DNA of 19,420 nt from Porticoccaceae bacterium (GCA_023229065.1 JALNZZ010000024.1:1-19420); one strand, 5' to 3'. Counted from the first letter of the stretch, positions 5,830 through 14,256 are shown. Notes: a model not told the origin generated them from the letters alone. Numbers and translations: made by a program.

Positions 5830-6638
5830 AGCCAGGTCCGCACCGACTCCGTTTTTTTCGGAATAACTGGCCCTCGGACAAGGGGGCGTGGTTTCCCGGT
5901 GAAAAGGTCCAGTTCCGACAAAAGGCGCTGTTTGAGGATTTCGAGGACAGCTCCTGGATGACGCTGTTCCTGTACGGCATCAAGGGGGAAATGCCCTCGC
6001 CGGAAAACGCCGCGATGGTGGAGGCGATCTGGTCTCTCACCACCAGCTACCCTGACCCCAGGCTCTGGAACAACCGGGTGGCCAGCCTTGCCGCCAGTAC
6101 TCGCAGTACCGGCTCACTCGGTATTGCCGCCGCACTGGCTGTTACCGAGGCTAAGGTATACGGTACCCGCCCGGTGTATCTGGCCAGCCGCTTTCTGCGC
6201 GAGACTGCGCGCCGCGAAGCCGCAGGTGAGAAATTGGCGGATATTATCCTGCCCCACTTAAAAAAGCACCGCTACCTGCCGGGTTTCGGGCGTCCCATTA
6301 CATCGCGGGACGAGCGCATAGGGCCCTTGATGCAGCGGGCAGAAAAGCTTGGTGCAGGGGAGGGCGAGCACCTCGCTCTGATGCACCGGATCATGGCGAT
6401 ACTCGATGGCAAGCGCTACCGTATCAAACCTAATATTGCCATCTATGTTGCGGCTCTCCTGGCTGACCTCGGCTATACCCCACGGCAAGCGTATTACATT
6501 ATCGTGCTCGCTTTTGCCACCGGCATGATGCCATGCTATATCGATGCCGGAGAGAAACCCGAAGGCTGCTTGTTTCCCCTGCAATGTACTGATATTCGCT
6601 ATGAAGGCCATCACAAACGGAGATTGTCATGCGCATAG
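5826..6638 (+). CDS. Citrate-synthase-fold protein B (citryl-CoA-lyase-like), degenerate active site
   Basis: Second protein of the citrate synthase/citryl-CoA lyase superfamily and a distant paralog of the preceding product; reaction unknown. The product is 270 residues. Aligned segments include GEMPSPE (54–60), YPDPRLWNNRVASLAASTRSTGSLGIAAALAVTEA shortened here to its landmarks PDPRLW (76–81) and STRSTGS (91–97), LPGFGRPI (151–158) for the GFGHP loop with Arg in place of the catalytic His, a DER triplet (162–164) where DPR is usual, and KPNIAIYVAALLADLGY (201–217) in the position of the NVDFYSG segment with Ala for the catalytic Asp. The GPLHGGA loop is replaced by AKVYGTRP (109–116), so no triad residue is retained. 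The segments each paralog has kept differ, which suggests a mixed dimer. The ATG overlaps the upstream stop by 4 nt, and the last 10 nt overlap the receptor gene. Confidence 0.65.
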   Translation: MKPGPHRLRFFRNNWPSDKGAWFPGEKVQFRQKALFEDFEDSSWMTLFLYGIKGEMPSPENAAMVEAIWSLTTSYPDPRLWNNRVASLAASTRSTGSLGIAAALAVTEAKVYGTRPVYLASRFLRETARREAAGEKLADIILPHLKKHRYLPGFGRPITSRDERIGPLMQRAEKLGAGEGEHLALMHRIMAILDGKRYRIKPNIAIYVAALLADLGYTPRQAYYIIVLAFATGMMPCYIDAGEKPEGCLFPLQCTDIRYEGHHKRRLSCA

Positions 6639-8779
6639 TCAGAATACCGCGACTCGCAGTACGGATACTGCTTTTGTCGACCACAGCGCTGTTCACCGCG
6701 ACAGCACACTCGGCGGACAAGCTTGTAGAGGAAGAACTCCTTGGGATTTACGGCAGCGAAGAGCTGATCAGTATCGCTACAGGCTACAAGCAGCCAGTAT
6801 CCAAGGCACCGGTCGTTGCCTCGGTGATAGATGCCGAAGAAATCGCCCGCCGCGGCGCTACCAATCTCAGTGAGGCGCTGGCATCAGTTCCCGGCTTGCA
6901 TGTTGCCACTAGCCACCTCAACTACAACCCCATTTACACCTTTCGCGGTATCTATTCCAACTACAACCCCCAGGTTCTGCTGCTGATAAATGGCACACCC
7001 CAGACCAACCTGTTCACTGGCGGGCGCAATCTGGTGTGGGGCGAAATGCCTGTTCTGGCAATCGAACGTATTGAGATTATCCGCGGTCCGGGCTCGGCCA
7101 TATACGGTGCTGACGCTTTCGCCGGCGTCATCAATGTCATTACCCGCAGCGGCCAGACCATGGAGGGCCTGCAAATGGGTACCCGCTATGGTTCACACTC
7201 CACTCAGGATGCCTTCCTCACTTATGGGCATCAGTGGGATAACTCGGACTTCGCCTTTATCCTCGAAACCCACAAAACGGATGGACACCGGGAAACTATC
7301 ACTGCCGATGCTCAGAGCTGGCTCGATAGCCTGACAGGCACCCAGGCCTCGCTGGCGCCGGGACCGGTGAGCATGTCGCGGGAAAATATCGACATGCGGC
7401 TGGAATACCGGCTGGCCGCACTGGAACTTCGCCTCGGTTATCAAGGCCGTCGCGACCTGGGGGTCGGCGCTGGTATCTCAGAGGCCCTGGACCCCACCAA
7501 CCGCTGGAAAAGCGACCGCTTCCAGGTGGATGTGGGTTACACAATTGACAATATTGCCGATGATCTCTCGGTCAAGCTGTCGGCAAATTATCTGGATGTC
7601 AGCCAGGAAGTGCAGCGCGACGCGATGATCTTTCCCCCGGGCTCGACGGGGCCTTTTTTAAATAGTGAGGGAGAGCCATTATTGGGGTTCTTTCCCAGTG
7701 GTGTTATCGGCAATCCCGAAGTCTATGAAAGACACACCAGGCTAAATGCGATATTTCACTTTACGGGCTTTAACAAGCACGACCTGAGCTGGGGAGTGGG
7801 TTACTATCACGGGGACTTGTACAAGGTCAAAGAAGAGAAGAACTACTGCACCAACCAACAGAGCTGTGCCTATCTGTCAGCCATCGGCGGTGTCGTCGAC
7901 GTATCCGACACCCCTTATGTTTTCCTCCGCGAGGGCGCGCGGGAGAATTACTATCTGTACCTGCAGGATATCGTCAACCTCGCCAATGACTGGGAGCTGA
8001 CGGCCAGTGTGCGCTACGACCATTACTCCGACTTTGGCGAAACCATCAACCCGCGCCTGGCGCTGGTGTGGTCGACCTCCAACCGGCTGACCACCAAGCT
8101 TCTCTACGGCGAGGCCTTTCGCGCCCCGGCTTTCTCCGAGACACGCAATATCAACAACCCTGCTGCACTGGGCAATCCAGGCCTCGACCCTGAAACATTG
8201 AGCAGTTTCGAGCTGGTTTTTGACTACAAACCGTTCTACGAACTCAATACCATTTTTAATACTTTCTACTATGAGTGGGACGATATTATCCAGTTCGTTC
8301 CCGGCCCTGAGGGCAATACCGCTCGCAATGCCGGCCAGCAGACGGGCTATGGTTTTGAGCTGGAAACCCGTTGGAGCCCATCGAGGCGTTTTTCTGTATC
8401 CGCGAATTACGCCTGGCAGAAGTCGACCAATAAGCGCACCGACCGCGATGCCGCCAATGCCCCGCAGCGGCAATTTTATATTCAGTCAAACTGGAATTTC
8501 AGCCCCGACTACCATCTCAACCTGCAGGCTAACTGGGTAATGGATCGGGCCCGGGAGGTAGGGGACCAGCGCAAGGCGATAGACGACTATGTCCTGGTGG
8601 ACATTACCCTGCGCAGATCACACCTCTGGCGCGGCCTGGATGTGGCCCTGATGGTGAAAAATGTTTTTGATGAGGATGCGCGAGAACCCTCTCTCAAAGG
8701 TGCGCCAACAGCCCTGATTCCCAACGATCTGCCGTTGGCGGGTAGAAGAATAATGGGTGAGATCAGCTATCGTTTTTAA
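6629..8779 (+). CDS. TonB-dependent outer-membrane receptor
   Basis: Ligand-gated outer-membrane transporter powered by TonB–ExbB–ExbD. The product is 716 residues. The signal peptide runs to about residue 29 (TATAHSA–DK). A short N-terminal stretch, EELISIATGY (44–53), may hold the TonB box. The plug domain covers about 55–175 with SEALASVPGLHV (81–92), LLLINGTPQ (117–125), RIEIIRGPGSAIYGADAFAG (147–166) and VINVITRSG (168–176). A long beta-barrel follows, with FRAPAFSETRN (497–507) and a C-terminal Phe as expected for outer-membrane barrels. Cys407 and Cys413 sit in one predicted extracellular loop and could form a disulfide. The plug resembles cobalamin or catechol-siderophore receptors in outline, but the ligand is unknown. 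The ATG at 6629 has CGGAG 6 nt upstream and lies inside the end of the preceding gene, which ties the receptor to the enzymes. Confidence 0.92.
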   Translation: MRIVRIPRLAVRILLLSTTALFTATAHSADKLVEEELLGIYGSEELISIATGYKQPVSKAPVVASVIDAEEIARRGATNLSEALASVPGLHVATSHLNYNPIYTFRGIYSNYNPQVLLLINGTPQTNLFTGGRNLVWGEMPVLAIERIEIIRGPGSAIYGADAFAGVINVITRSGQTMEGLQMGTRYGSHSTQDAFLTYGHQWDNSDFAFILETHKTDGHRETITADAQSWLDSLTGTQASLAPGPVSMSRENIDMRLEYRLAALELRLGYQGRRDLGVGAGISEALDPTNRWKSDRFQVDVGYTIDNIADDLSVKLSANYLDVSQEVQRDAMIFPPGSTGPFLNSEGEPLLGFFPSGVIGNPEVYERHTRLNAIFHFTGFNKHDLSWGVGYYHGDLYKVKEEKNYCTNQQSCAYLSAIGGVVDVSDTPYVFLREGARENYYLYLQDIVNLANDWELTASVRYDHYSDFGETINPRLALVWSTSNRLTTKLLYGEAFRAPAFSETRNINNPAALGNPGLDPETLSSFELVFDYKPFYELNTIFNTFYYEWDDIIQFVPGPEGNTARNAGQQTGYGFELETRWSPSRRFSVSANYAWQKSTNKRTDRDAANAPQRQFYIQSNWNFSPDYHLNLQANWVMDRAREVGDQRKAIDDYVLVDITLRRSHLWRGLDVALMVKNVFDEDAREPSLKGAPTALIPNDLPLAGRRIMGEISYRF

Positions 8780-8791
8780 AAGGGATTTTGA

Positions 8792-9766
8792 ATGGGTGCC
8801 AGTGGCGTAAAAAAAATGTCAAGAATATCAGTGGAGCCAGCCTGGTGTTTCATGCTGTGGCTACTACTGTGTGCACCAGTGCTGGCAAACATGCTCAACA
8901 GCGCTGAGGAGAGTGTCAATGACATTGAAGCGGCGGTGATTTATCCTCAGGTTCGCGAGCCATTCGCCGCCTTATACAGGGATTATCTCGCCGGTATTCA
9001 AACAGTGTTGCCGGAAACAAGCCGCGACTACGTAATCAATGGCAGTAAACTTGATACCTTGTCCCAAGATCTCACTGCCCATCCACCAGAGGTTATCATT
9101 GCGCTGGGAAACAAGAGTGTCGCCGCTGCCGTCAGTCTGAACGGTGAACAGCCCGTGGTCGGGTTGGTTGCCAACCGGGATTATGAAGCCAGCATGGCGG
9201 GCGGCATTCTGCTGCGCCCTTCAGCAGAAGTCTATCTGGAAAGCTTATTAGCCATTTACAAGGATTTGAGCCAGGTCTTCGTGGTTTACAATCCAACTGT
9301 AGATCAAGGGCTCCTGGATGAAGCGCAGGTTCTGGCCGCCGAAAAAGGTATCATCCTCACCGCTCGGGAGGCTTATTCAATACGCGAAGCTGCGGCAGAG
9401 TACCGCCAGCTGCTGCTTACTGCTCCGGCCTACTCAGCCATCTGGTTGCTGCCCGATCACGGTTTTCTCGACAGCGCACTGCTGTCCACCATTCTCGATG
9501 TGGCCTGGGAGCGCAAGTTGATCGTTTTTTCTTCCAACCCTCTGTTTGTCAAGCACGGCGCTCTCTTTGCTGTCTATCCGGACAACAGGGCTGTGGGCAT
9601 GATGGTGGCGCGGATTGCAGTGGAGGTTGCGATGGGAGAACGGCAGCCCTTGCAGCCGCTGCGGGATGTCCGGCTGGCGGTGAATGAGCGGACGTTAAAC
9701 CATCTCGGCTTGCGCATGTCAGCCGATGTCCGCAGCCGTATTGACCTGATGTTGCCGGGGCGGTGA
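8792..9766 (+). CDS. Periplasmic substrate-binding protein, ABC_sub_bind (PF04392-like) family, orphan
   Basis: Two-lobed periplasmic binding protein that probably binds a small ligand. The product is 324 residues. The N-terminal hydrophobic segment PAWCFMLWLLLCAPVLA (16–32) is a signal peptide with likely cleavage after A32; Cys27 does not sit in a good lipobox. The mature part alternates strands and helices in the Rossmann-like order typical of the family: AAVIYPQVREPFAALYRDY, a PPEVIIALGNKSV strand–turn, PVVGLVANRDY, GGILLRPS, VFVVYNPTVDQGL, AIWLLPDH and IVFSSNPLFVKHGA. No ABC ATPase or permease gene is nearby, so import through an ABC system is not supported locally. The ATG at 8792 has AAAAGGGA just upstream, 12 nt after the receptor stop. 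The stop overlaps the GTG start of the sensor kinase by 4 nt, suggesting it acts as a sensing partner, as LuxP does for LuxQ. Confidence 0.8.
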   Translation: MGASGVKKMSRISVEPAWCFMLWLLLCAPVLANMLNSAEESVNDIEAAVIYPQVREPFAALYRDYLAGIQTVLPETSRDYVINGSKLDTLSQDLTAHPPEVIIALGNKSVAAAVSLNGEQPVVGLVANRDYEASMAGGILLRPSAEVYLESLLAIYKDLSQVFVVYNPTVDQGLLDEAQVLAAEKGIILTAREAYSIREAAAEYRQLLLTAPAYSAIWLLPDHGFLDSALLSTILDVAWERKLIVFSSNPLFVKHGALFAVYPDNRAVGMMVARIAVEVAMGERQPLQPLRDVRLAVNERTLNHLGLRMSADVRSRIDLMLPGR

Positions 9767-12700
9767 ATGTGAAACGTCACCCGCGAGCGTTGTTCGGCAG
9801 GTTTAAATTCTGGCAGCAATTGGTGCTGACCCTGGTGGTGGGCTTCCTCTTGCTCGCCTTCGTCACATCTTTGTCCATCGCTGTTATCAATAACAAATCC
9901 GTTAAAACCCAGATTGTCGACCAAGCCAGTTACCTCACCGAGCTGATCGCGCGCCAGTCCCGCTTGGCATTGCTCTATCAGAGCGCCACCTCGGCCGAGG
10001 AAACTGCTGAGGTAGCACTGCAGTTTCCCGACGTAGTGGGCATCACTATCGCCAATGAGCTTGGCCAGGTGCTATACCACGAAGGGATGGTGATTGATAT
10101 CAGTGAGTGGAAGCAAATGGCTTCCGGCACACTTCATCACTATGAGACAGACACCCATCTGGTCTTTCTCAGCCCGGTTGTTACCGAGCCTCTGGATGGC
10201 TCGGCCTGGGGTATGGAGGGAACAGAGCTCGGTGAAACAGCCACGGCCGAACAGATTGGCACGGTGACCCTGGTCTACGCCAAGGACACCCTGCAGGCTA
10301 TCCAGACTGACATTCTGGTAAGCAATATGGGCATCTCCCTGTTGATGGCTTTGCTGCTGCTGGTGTTGGTGATCTACCTGACGCGCCGGATAACAGTGCC
10401 GCTGCAGGAGCTATCGGTGATGATGAACCGGGCGCGGGGTGGCGAGGTGCAGCTGCGCACCAACCCTAGAGGTCCGCAGGATATTGCCAGTATGCAGCAC
10501 GCCTTCAACACCATGTTGGCAGCCATCGAATTGCGGGATCAGGAGTTGCGCAGCGCCCGCGATCTCGCTTTGCAGAGCGCCGAGATGAAGTCCCGCTTTG
10601 CCGCCAATGTGTCCCACGAGCTACGCACCCCAATGAATTCGGTACTGGGCTTACTGGATCTGCTCACTTACATGGGGCTGAGTGGCAAGCAGCTCGAGTA
10701 TGTCGAAACCGCCCGCCAGTCGGCCACCAGTCTGCTCGACCTGATCGACGACATCCTCTCCTATGTCCACGCGGACTCGGGTGAAATCGTTATTGAGGAA
10801 GGGGATACAGACCTCGCGGTCATGGTGGAGGAGGTGGTGAACCTGTTGGCACCACAGGCACAGCGCAAGAAGGTGGAGCTCGGCTATGTAATTGCATCGG
10901 GGTTGAGCTCCGCACGCCTGGATGCACAGCGGGTACGCCAAATCCTGACCAACCTGGTCGGTAATGCTATCAAGTTCACCGAGCGGGGTGAGGTCGCCAT
11001 TACCCTCGAGCTTCTGGAGTCGCCCTCCGGGGACAAAGACACACTGGTATTTCGCGTTCGAGACACTGGCCTGGGCATCAAAAGTGAAAACCTGCAGCGC
11101 ATCTTCGAGGTCTTTACTCAGGAAGACTCCACCACCACGCGAAAATATGGCGGTACCGGGCTCGGGCTGGCGATCTGTCGCCAATATGCGCTCTTATTGG
11201 GTGGCGATATCAGTGTGCGCAGCGAGCGCTTCGCGGGCAGTGAATTCTCCTTCACGCTGCCGTACAAAGCGGCAGATAGCGCCACGCCGCTCCGTTCCGA
11301 CCCGGCTGTTGAAAGGGCGCGGGTTCTGGTGGTCGGTGATTCCACTGTCGTGCGCGATTTCATTGAACAGTGGGTGACGGACCGGGGTGGCGAGGTGGAT
11401 TGCGCCACTGATGTCGGCAGCCTGCAGGCGCTGCTTAACCAGAGCGATTTTCAGGGCGGCACCTACACCCATATCTTTCTGGATGAACAGCAGCATGACA
11501 CCATGCTCGGAGAGTTGGTAAAACAGCTGCGCGAGCACCCAGTGACATCCCAGGCTGTCATTTCAATATTGGTCAACCCTTGGATTATGGAGTCCCACGA
11601 GGGCACACAGCAGTGTTTCTTTATTGAAAAGCCGCTGACAGACCTCAAGCTCAGCAACCTGCTGATATCCGAAAATGTACATGGCTTCAAGCCCAGACGT
11701 CAGAGTATTAGCCGTGTGTTTGCCGATGATCTCGGCAAAAAAGTACTGGTGGTAGACGATAATCGGGCCAACCGCCTGGTAGCCAGCGGAATGCTGGAGC
11801 AGTTTGGCTGCGACTGCGATTTTGCTCAAAATGGCCAGGAAGCCCTCGAAAGGCTGAGCCACAAGCCTTTCGATCTGGTGCTGATGGACTGCAATATGCC
11901 GGTGATGGATGGTTACCAGGCCAGCCGGGCCATTCGTGACTTGCCCGGTATCTTTGATGATTTGCCCATCATTGCCATGACGGCCAACAGCTCGCCGGAA
12001 GAGGTCAGGCGCTGCAAGGACGCCGGCATGAACGATCTGTTGGTCAAACCCCTGACAGTGGAGGCTCTAGGCACCCTGTTACAGCGCTACTTCAGCACTC
12101 AGAGCAGTGGTGTGGTACGCCATAAAACCCCGGATACTTTCGACCTTACCACCTTGCAGCAACTGCAAGGGGCTGTTGGCGAAGTGTTCGCCAGTGTGAT
12201 CAATGCCTTTATCGAAGATCTGCCGAGTTATCTGGCGAGCCTGCGTACAGCCATCGCCAACAACGACAGTCAACAAGTCTACGAATTGGCCCACACGGTG
12301 AAGGGCAGCGCTGCCAGTGTCGGTGCTCAAGTGGTGGCAGGGCTATCCCAGACACTGGAGGAAATGGGGAAAAATCGCGACCTGCGCGGTGCTGAAGCCC
12401 TGTTTTCCGGGCTCGAAATGGCCGCCACCAAAGTCTCCAGTGACTTGCGGGACTATTTGCGGGATCTGGGCGACGAAGTGACTGGCCTGGAGGCCGGTGA
12501 GCAGGCAGTCGTGCTGGTGGCTGATGATGATCGCGCCATGCGTCTGCTGTTTGCCAATGCTCTTCAAGGTGCCGGCTTCCGTATCCTTGAGGCCAGTAAC
12601 GGTCAGAGTGTCGTCGCACTCTGTACCCGTACCATGCCCGACATCATCCTGCTGGACGCCATCATGCCAGAGCTGGATGGCTTCGAGACCTGCCGCAAGA

Positions 12701-14220
12701 TTCGCCAGTTGCCGGATGGTGCCGAAGTGCCGATCCTGATGGTGACCTCGCTGGAAGACGAGCGCTCCATCTCGCGGGCCTTTGCCGCGGGGGCGACAGA
12801 CTTTGTTACCAAGCCGGTCAACTTTTCCGTGCTGCGCCAGCGGGTTACCAGACTATTGCAGAGCAGCCGTGTCGAACACCATGTTCGCAAGCTGGCTTAC
12901 AGCGATGCCCTTACAGGGCTGCCGAACAGGGCTGCTTTCAGCCAGCAGCTGCGCCACAAGATCAATCGCGCCAGCCTCAATGGCAGCCAGCTGGCCGTGC
13001 TGTTCCTCGATCTCGACCGCTTCAAAATGATCAACGATTCGCTTGGCCACGATGCCGGCGACCTGGTGCTGAAAGCCGCTGCAGAGCGTATCAAGCGCTG
13101 CGTACGCGACGATGACTTTGTCGCTCGTCTCGGTGGTGATGAGTTTACTGTCGTGATGGAAGACCTTCCCGACCGGGAAGCCATATCCCGGCTCAGCGAG
13201 CGAATCGGTGCCGCTCTGCGCGAACCCTTTGTTTTCCTGCGCCAGCGTATGTTTGTGACCGCCAGCATCGGCATTGCCGTGTTCCCGGACGATGGCCACA
13301 ACATGAGCACGCTGTTAAAGCATGCCGATACAGCCATGTTCAAAGCCAAGGAGCGGGGCGTGGACTACTCTTTTTATGAAGCGGAGATGGAGGTTGAGAT
13401 CACCGCCCGCCTCGAAACGGAAAGAGGGCTGCGCACTTCTCTGGAGCAGGGCGGCATTCTGTTCCATTACCAGCCACAGGTGGAGCTGGCCAGTGGTGAC
13501 ATCGTCGCCTTCGAATCCCTGGTGCGCTGGCAACATCCCACCCGAGGACTGCTGCCAGCGGCGGACTTTATTGAGGTGGCCGAGGAGTCTGGCTTAAGCA
13601 AAGAGTTTGGCCGCCTGGCACTGGCAGAGGGGTGTGAATTATTGCAGCAGTGGTACGATCAAGGCATTGAGCTGCGCCTTGCTCTCAACACCTCTGGCGA
13701 GGAATTCCAGCAGGGTGAAGTGAGCAGGAGCATCGCCGAACACCTGGCGCACTATGCCTTCGATCCGATCATGCTGGAGGTGGAAATCACCGAATCCATG
13801 CTGATGGCACATCCTGAGCGGGCAGCCAGCGAGATGAAACAACTGCGTGCCCAGGGGCTCACCATCGCCATCGATGATTTTGGCAGCGGGTTTTCGTCCC
13901 TCAATTACCTGAAGCGCTTCTCTGTCGATGTATTGAAAATAGATAGAAGCTTTGTTGCCGACTGTCATTTTGACGTCAAGGATCAAGCCATTATCAGCGG
14001 CATTATCACCCTTGCCAAAAGCCTCAATTTGTTGGTAGTAGCAGAGGGGGTAGAACTTGCTGAACAGGCAGAGTTCCTGCGCTCAGCGGGCTGTGATATT
14101 GCGCAAGGGTATTATTTTGGCAAGCCGATCAGTCGCGAAGAGGTGTTGGCTGGGATTGATAGCGGCGCGTTACAAATCAGAAGGGCGGCAACAGAAGGTA
14201 GTACAAACACTGAACACTGA
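9763..14220 (+). CDS. Membrane hybrid histidine kinase with three receivers, HPt, GGDEF and EAL
   Basis: A 1485-residue sensor that may convert an envelope signal into c-di-GMP change. TM1 is about 18–43, a periplasmic sensor about 44–187 resembles CHASE8, TM2 about 188–207, HAMP about 207–262. HisKA has H285 in SHELRTP. The ATPase domain has N397/N401, DTGLGIK (434–440) and GGTGLGL (463–469). Receiver 1 (about 518–636) is divergent: Gly525 replaces the first acidic residue, while D574 and K623 remain. Receiver 2 (659–777) has D665/D666, D709, T740, K762. HPt has H844 in AHTVKGSA. Receiver 3 (916–1034) has D921/D922, D965, T995, K1017. GGDEF is intact (1124–1128) with an RxxD inhibitory site (1115–1118). 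EAL reads ESL (1251–1253), with N1309, E1341, D1371/D1372, K1392, E1428 and Q1448 kept. Both output domains look competent. The start is GTG 9763, overlapping the binding-protein stop by 4 nt; GTG 9769 is an alternative. Confidence 0.95.
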   Translation: MNVKRHPRALFGRFKFWQQLVLTLVVGFLLLAFVTSLSIAVINNKSVKTQIVDQASYLTELIARQSRLALLYQSATSAEETAEVALQFPDVVGITIANELGQVLYHEGMVIDISEWKQMASGTLHHYETDTHLVFLSPVVTEPLDGSAWGMEGTELGETATAEQIGTVTLVYAKDTLQAIQTDILVSNMGISLLMALLLLVLVIYLTRRITVPLQELSVMMNRARGGEVQLRTNPRGPQDIASMQHAFNTMLAAIELRDQELRSARDLALQSAEMKSRFAANVSHELRTPMNSVLGLLDLLTYMGLSGKQLEYVETARQSATSLLDLIDDILSYVHADSGEIVIEEGDTDLAVMVEEVVNLLAPQAQRKKVELGYVIASGLSSARLDAQRVRQILTNLVGNAIKFTERGEVAITLELLESPSGDKDTLVFRVRDTGLGIKSENLQRIFEVFTQEDSTTTRKYGGTGLGLAICRQYALLLGGDISVRSERFAGSEFSFTLPYKAADSATPLRSDPAVERARVLVVGDSTVVRDFIEQWVTDRGGEVDCATDVGSLQALLNQSDFQGGTYTHIFLDEQQHDTMLGELVKQLREHPVTSQAVISILVNPWIMESHEGTQQCFFIEKPLTDLKLSNLLISENVHGFKPRRQSISRVFADDLGKKVLVVDDNRANRLVASGMLEQFGCDCDFAQNGQEALERLSHKPFDLVLMDCNMPVMDGYQASRAIRDLPGIFDDLPIIAMTANSSPEEVRRCKDAGMNDLLVKPLTVEALGTLLQRYFSTQSSGVVRHKTPDTFDLTTLQQLQGAVGEVFASVINAFIEDLPSYLASLRTAIANNDSQQVYELAHTVKGSAASVGAQVVAGLSQTLEEMGKNRDLRGAEALFSGLEMAATKVSSDLRDYLRDLGDEVTGLEAGEQAVVLVADDDRAMRLLFANALQGAGFRILEASNGQSVVALCTRTMPDIILLDAIMPELDGFETCRKIRQLPDGAEVPILMVTSLEDERSISRAFAAGATDFVTKPVNFSVLRQRVTRLLQSSRVEHHVRKLAYSDALTGLPNRAAFSQQLRHKINRASLNGSQLAVLFLDLDRFKMINDSLGHDAGDLVLKAAAERIKRCVRDDDFVARLGGDEFTVVMEDLPDREAISRLSERIGAALREPFVFLRQRMFVTASIGIAVFPDDGHNMSTLLKHADTAMFKAKERGVDYSFYEAEMEVEITARLETERGLRTSLEQGGILFHYQPQVELASGDIVAFESLVRWQHPTRGLLPAADFIEVAEESGLSKEFGRLALAEGCELLQQWYDQGIELRLALNTSGEEFQQGEVSRSIAEHLAHYAFDPIMLEVEITESMLMAHPERAASEMKQLRAQGLTIAIDDFGSGFSSLNYLKRFSVDVLKIDRSFVADCHFDVKDQAIISGIITLAKSLNLLVVAEGVELAEQAEFLRSAGCDIAQGYYFGKPISREEVLAGIDSGALQIRRAATEGSTNTEH

Positions 14221-14244
14221 ATAGGTTCTCAGTGTTCAGTGTTT
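14205..14244. terminator. Bidirectional hairpin between converging operons
   Basis: A perfect 16-bp stem: left arm 14205–14220 (AAACACTGAACACTGA), loop ATAGGTTC, right arm 14229–14244. The left arm is an ACACTGA tandem and contains the sensor stop codon. Each strand reads A-rich into the stem and GTTT out of it, so it can work both ways, although no long T-run follows. Its position 12 nt before the mce stop on the other strand fits shared termination of the two converging operons. Confidence 0.7.
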
Positions 14245-14256
14245 AGAAATACTTGC

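Noticed and set aside
4999..6638. Reading the two citrate-synthase-like genes as one frameshifted citrate synthase
   Set aside because: Each product has its own full set of superfamily landmarks in the same order, including a GF-loop segment in each, and the ATGA overlap is a normal coupled start. They look like paralogs and not halves.
7877..8473. Open frame of 198 codons on the − strand
   Set aside because: Opposite the TonB receptor barrel; no family features.
13513..13521. EAL domain inactive because the motif reads ESL
   Set aside because: The first Glu is what counts for catalysis, and the other metal and catalytic residues (N1309, E1341, D1371/D1372, K1392, E1428, Q1448) are present. 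Variants at the middle position occur in active enzymes.
3227..14220. Mobile element or defence island
   Set aside because: No integrase, transposase, tRNA-end attachment repeat or defence domain is visible, and base composition looks like the flanks apart from the short AT-rich promoter region.
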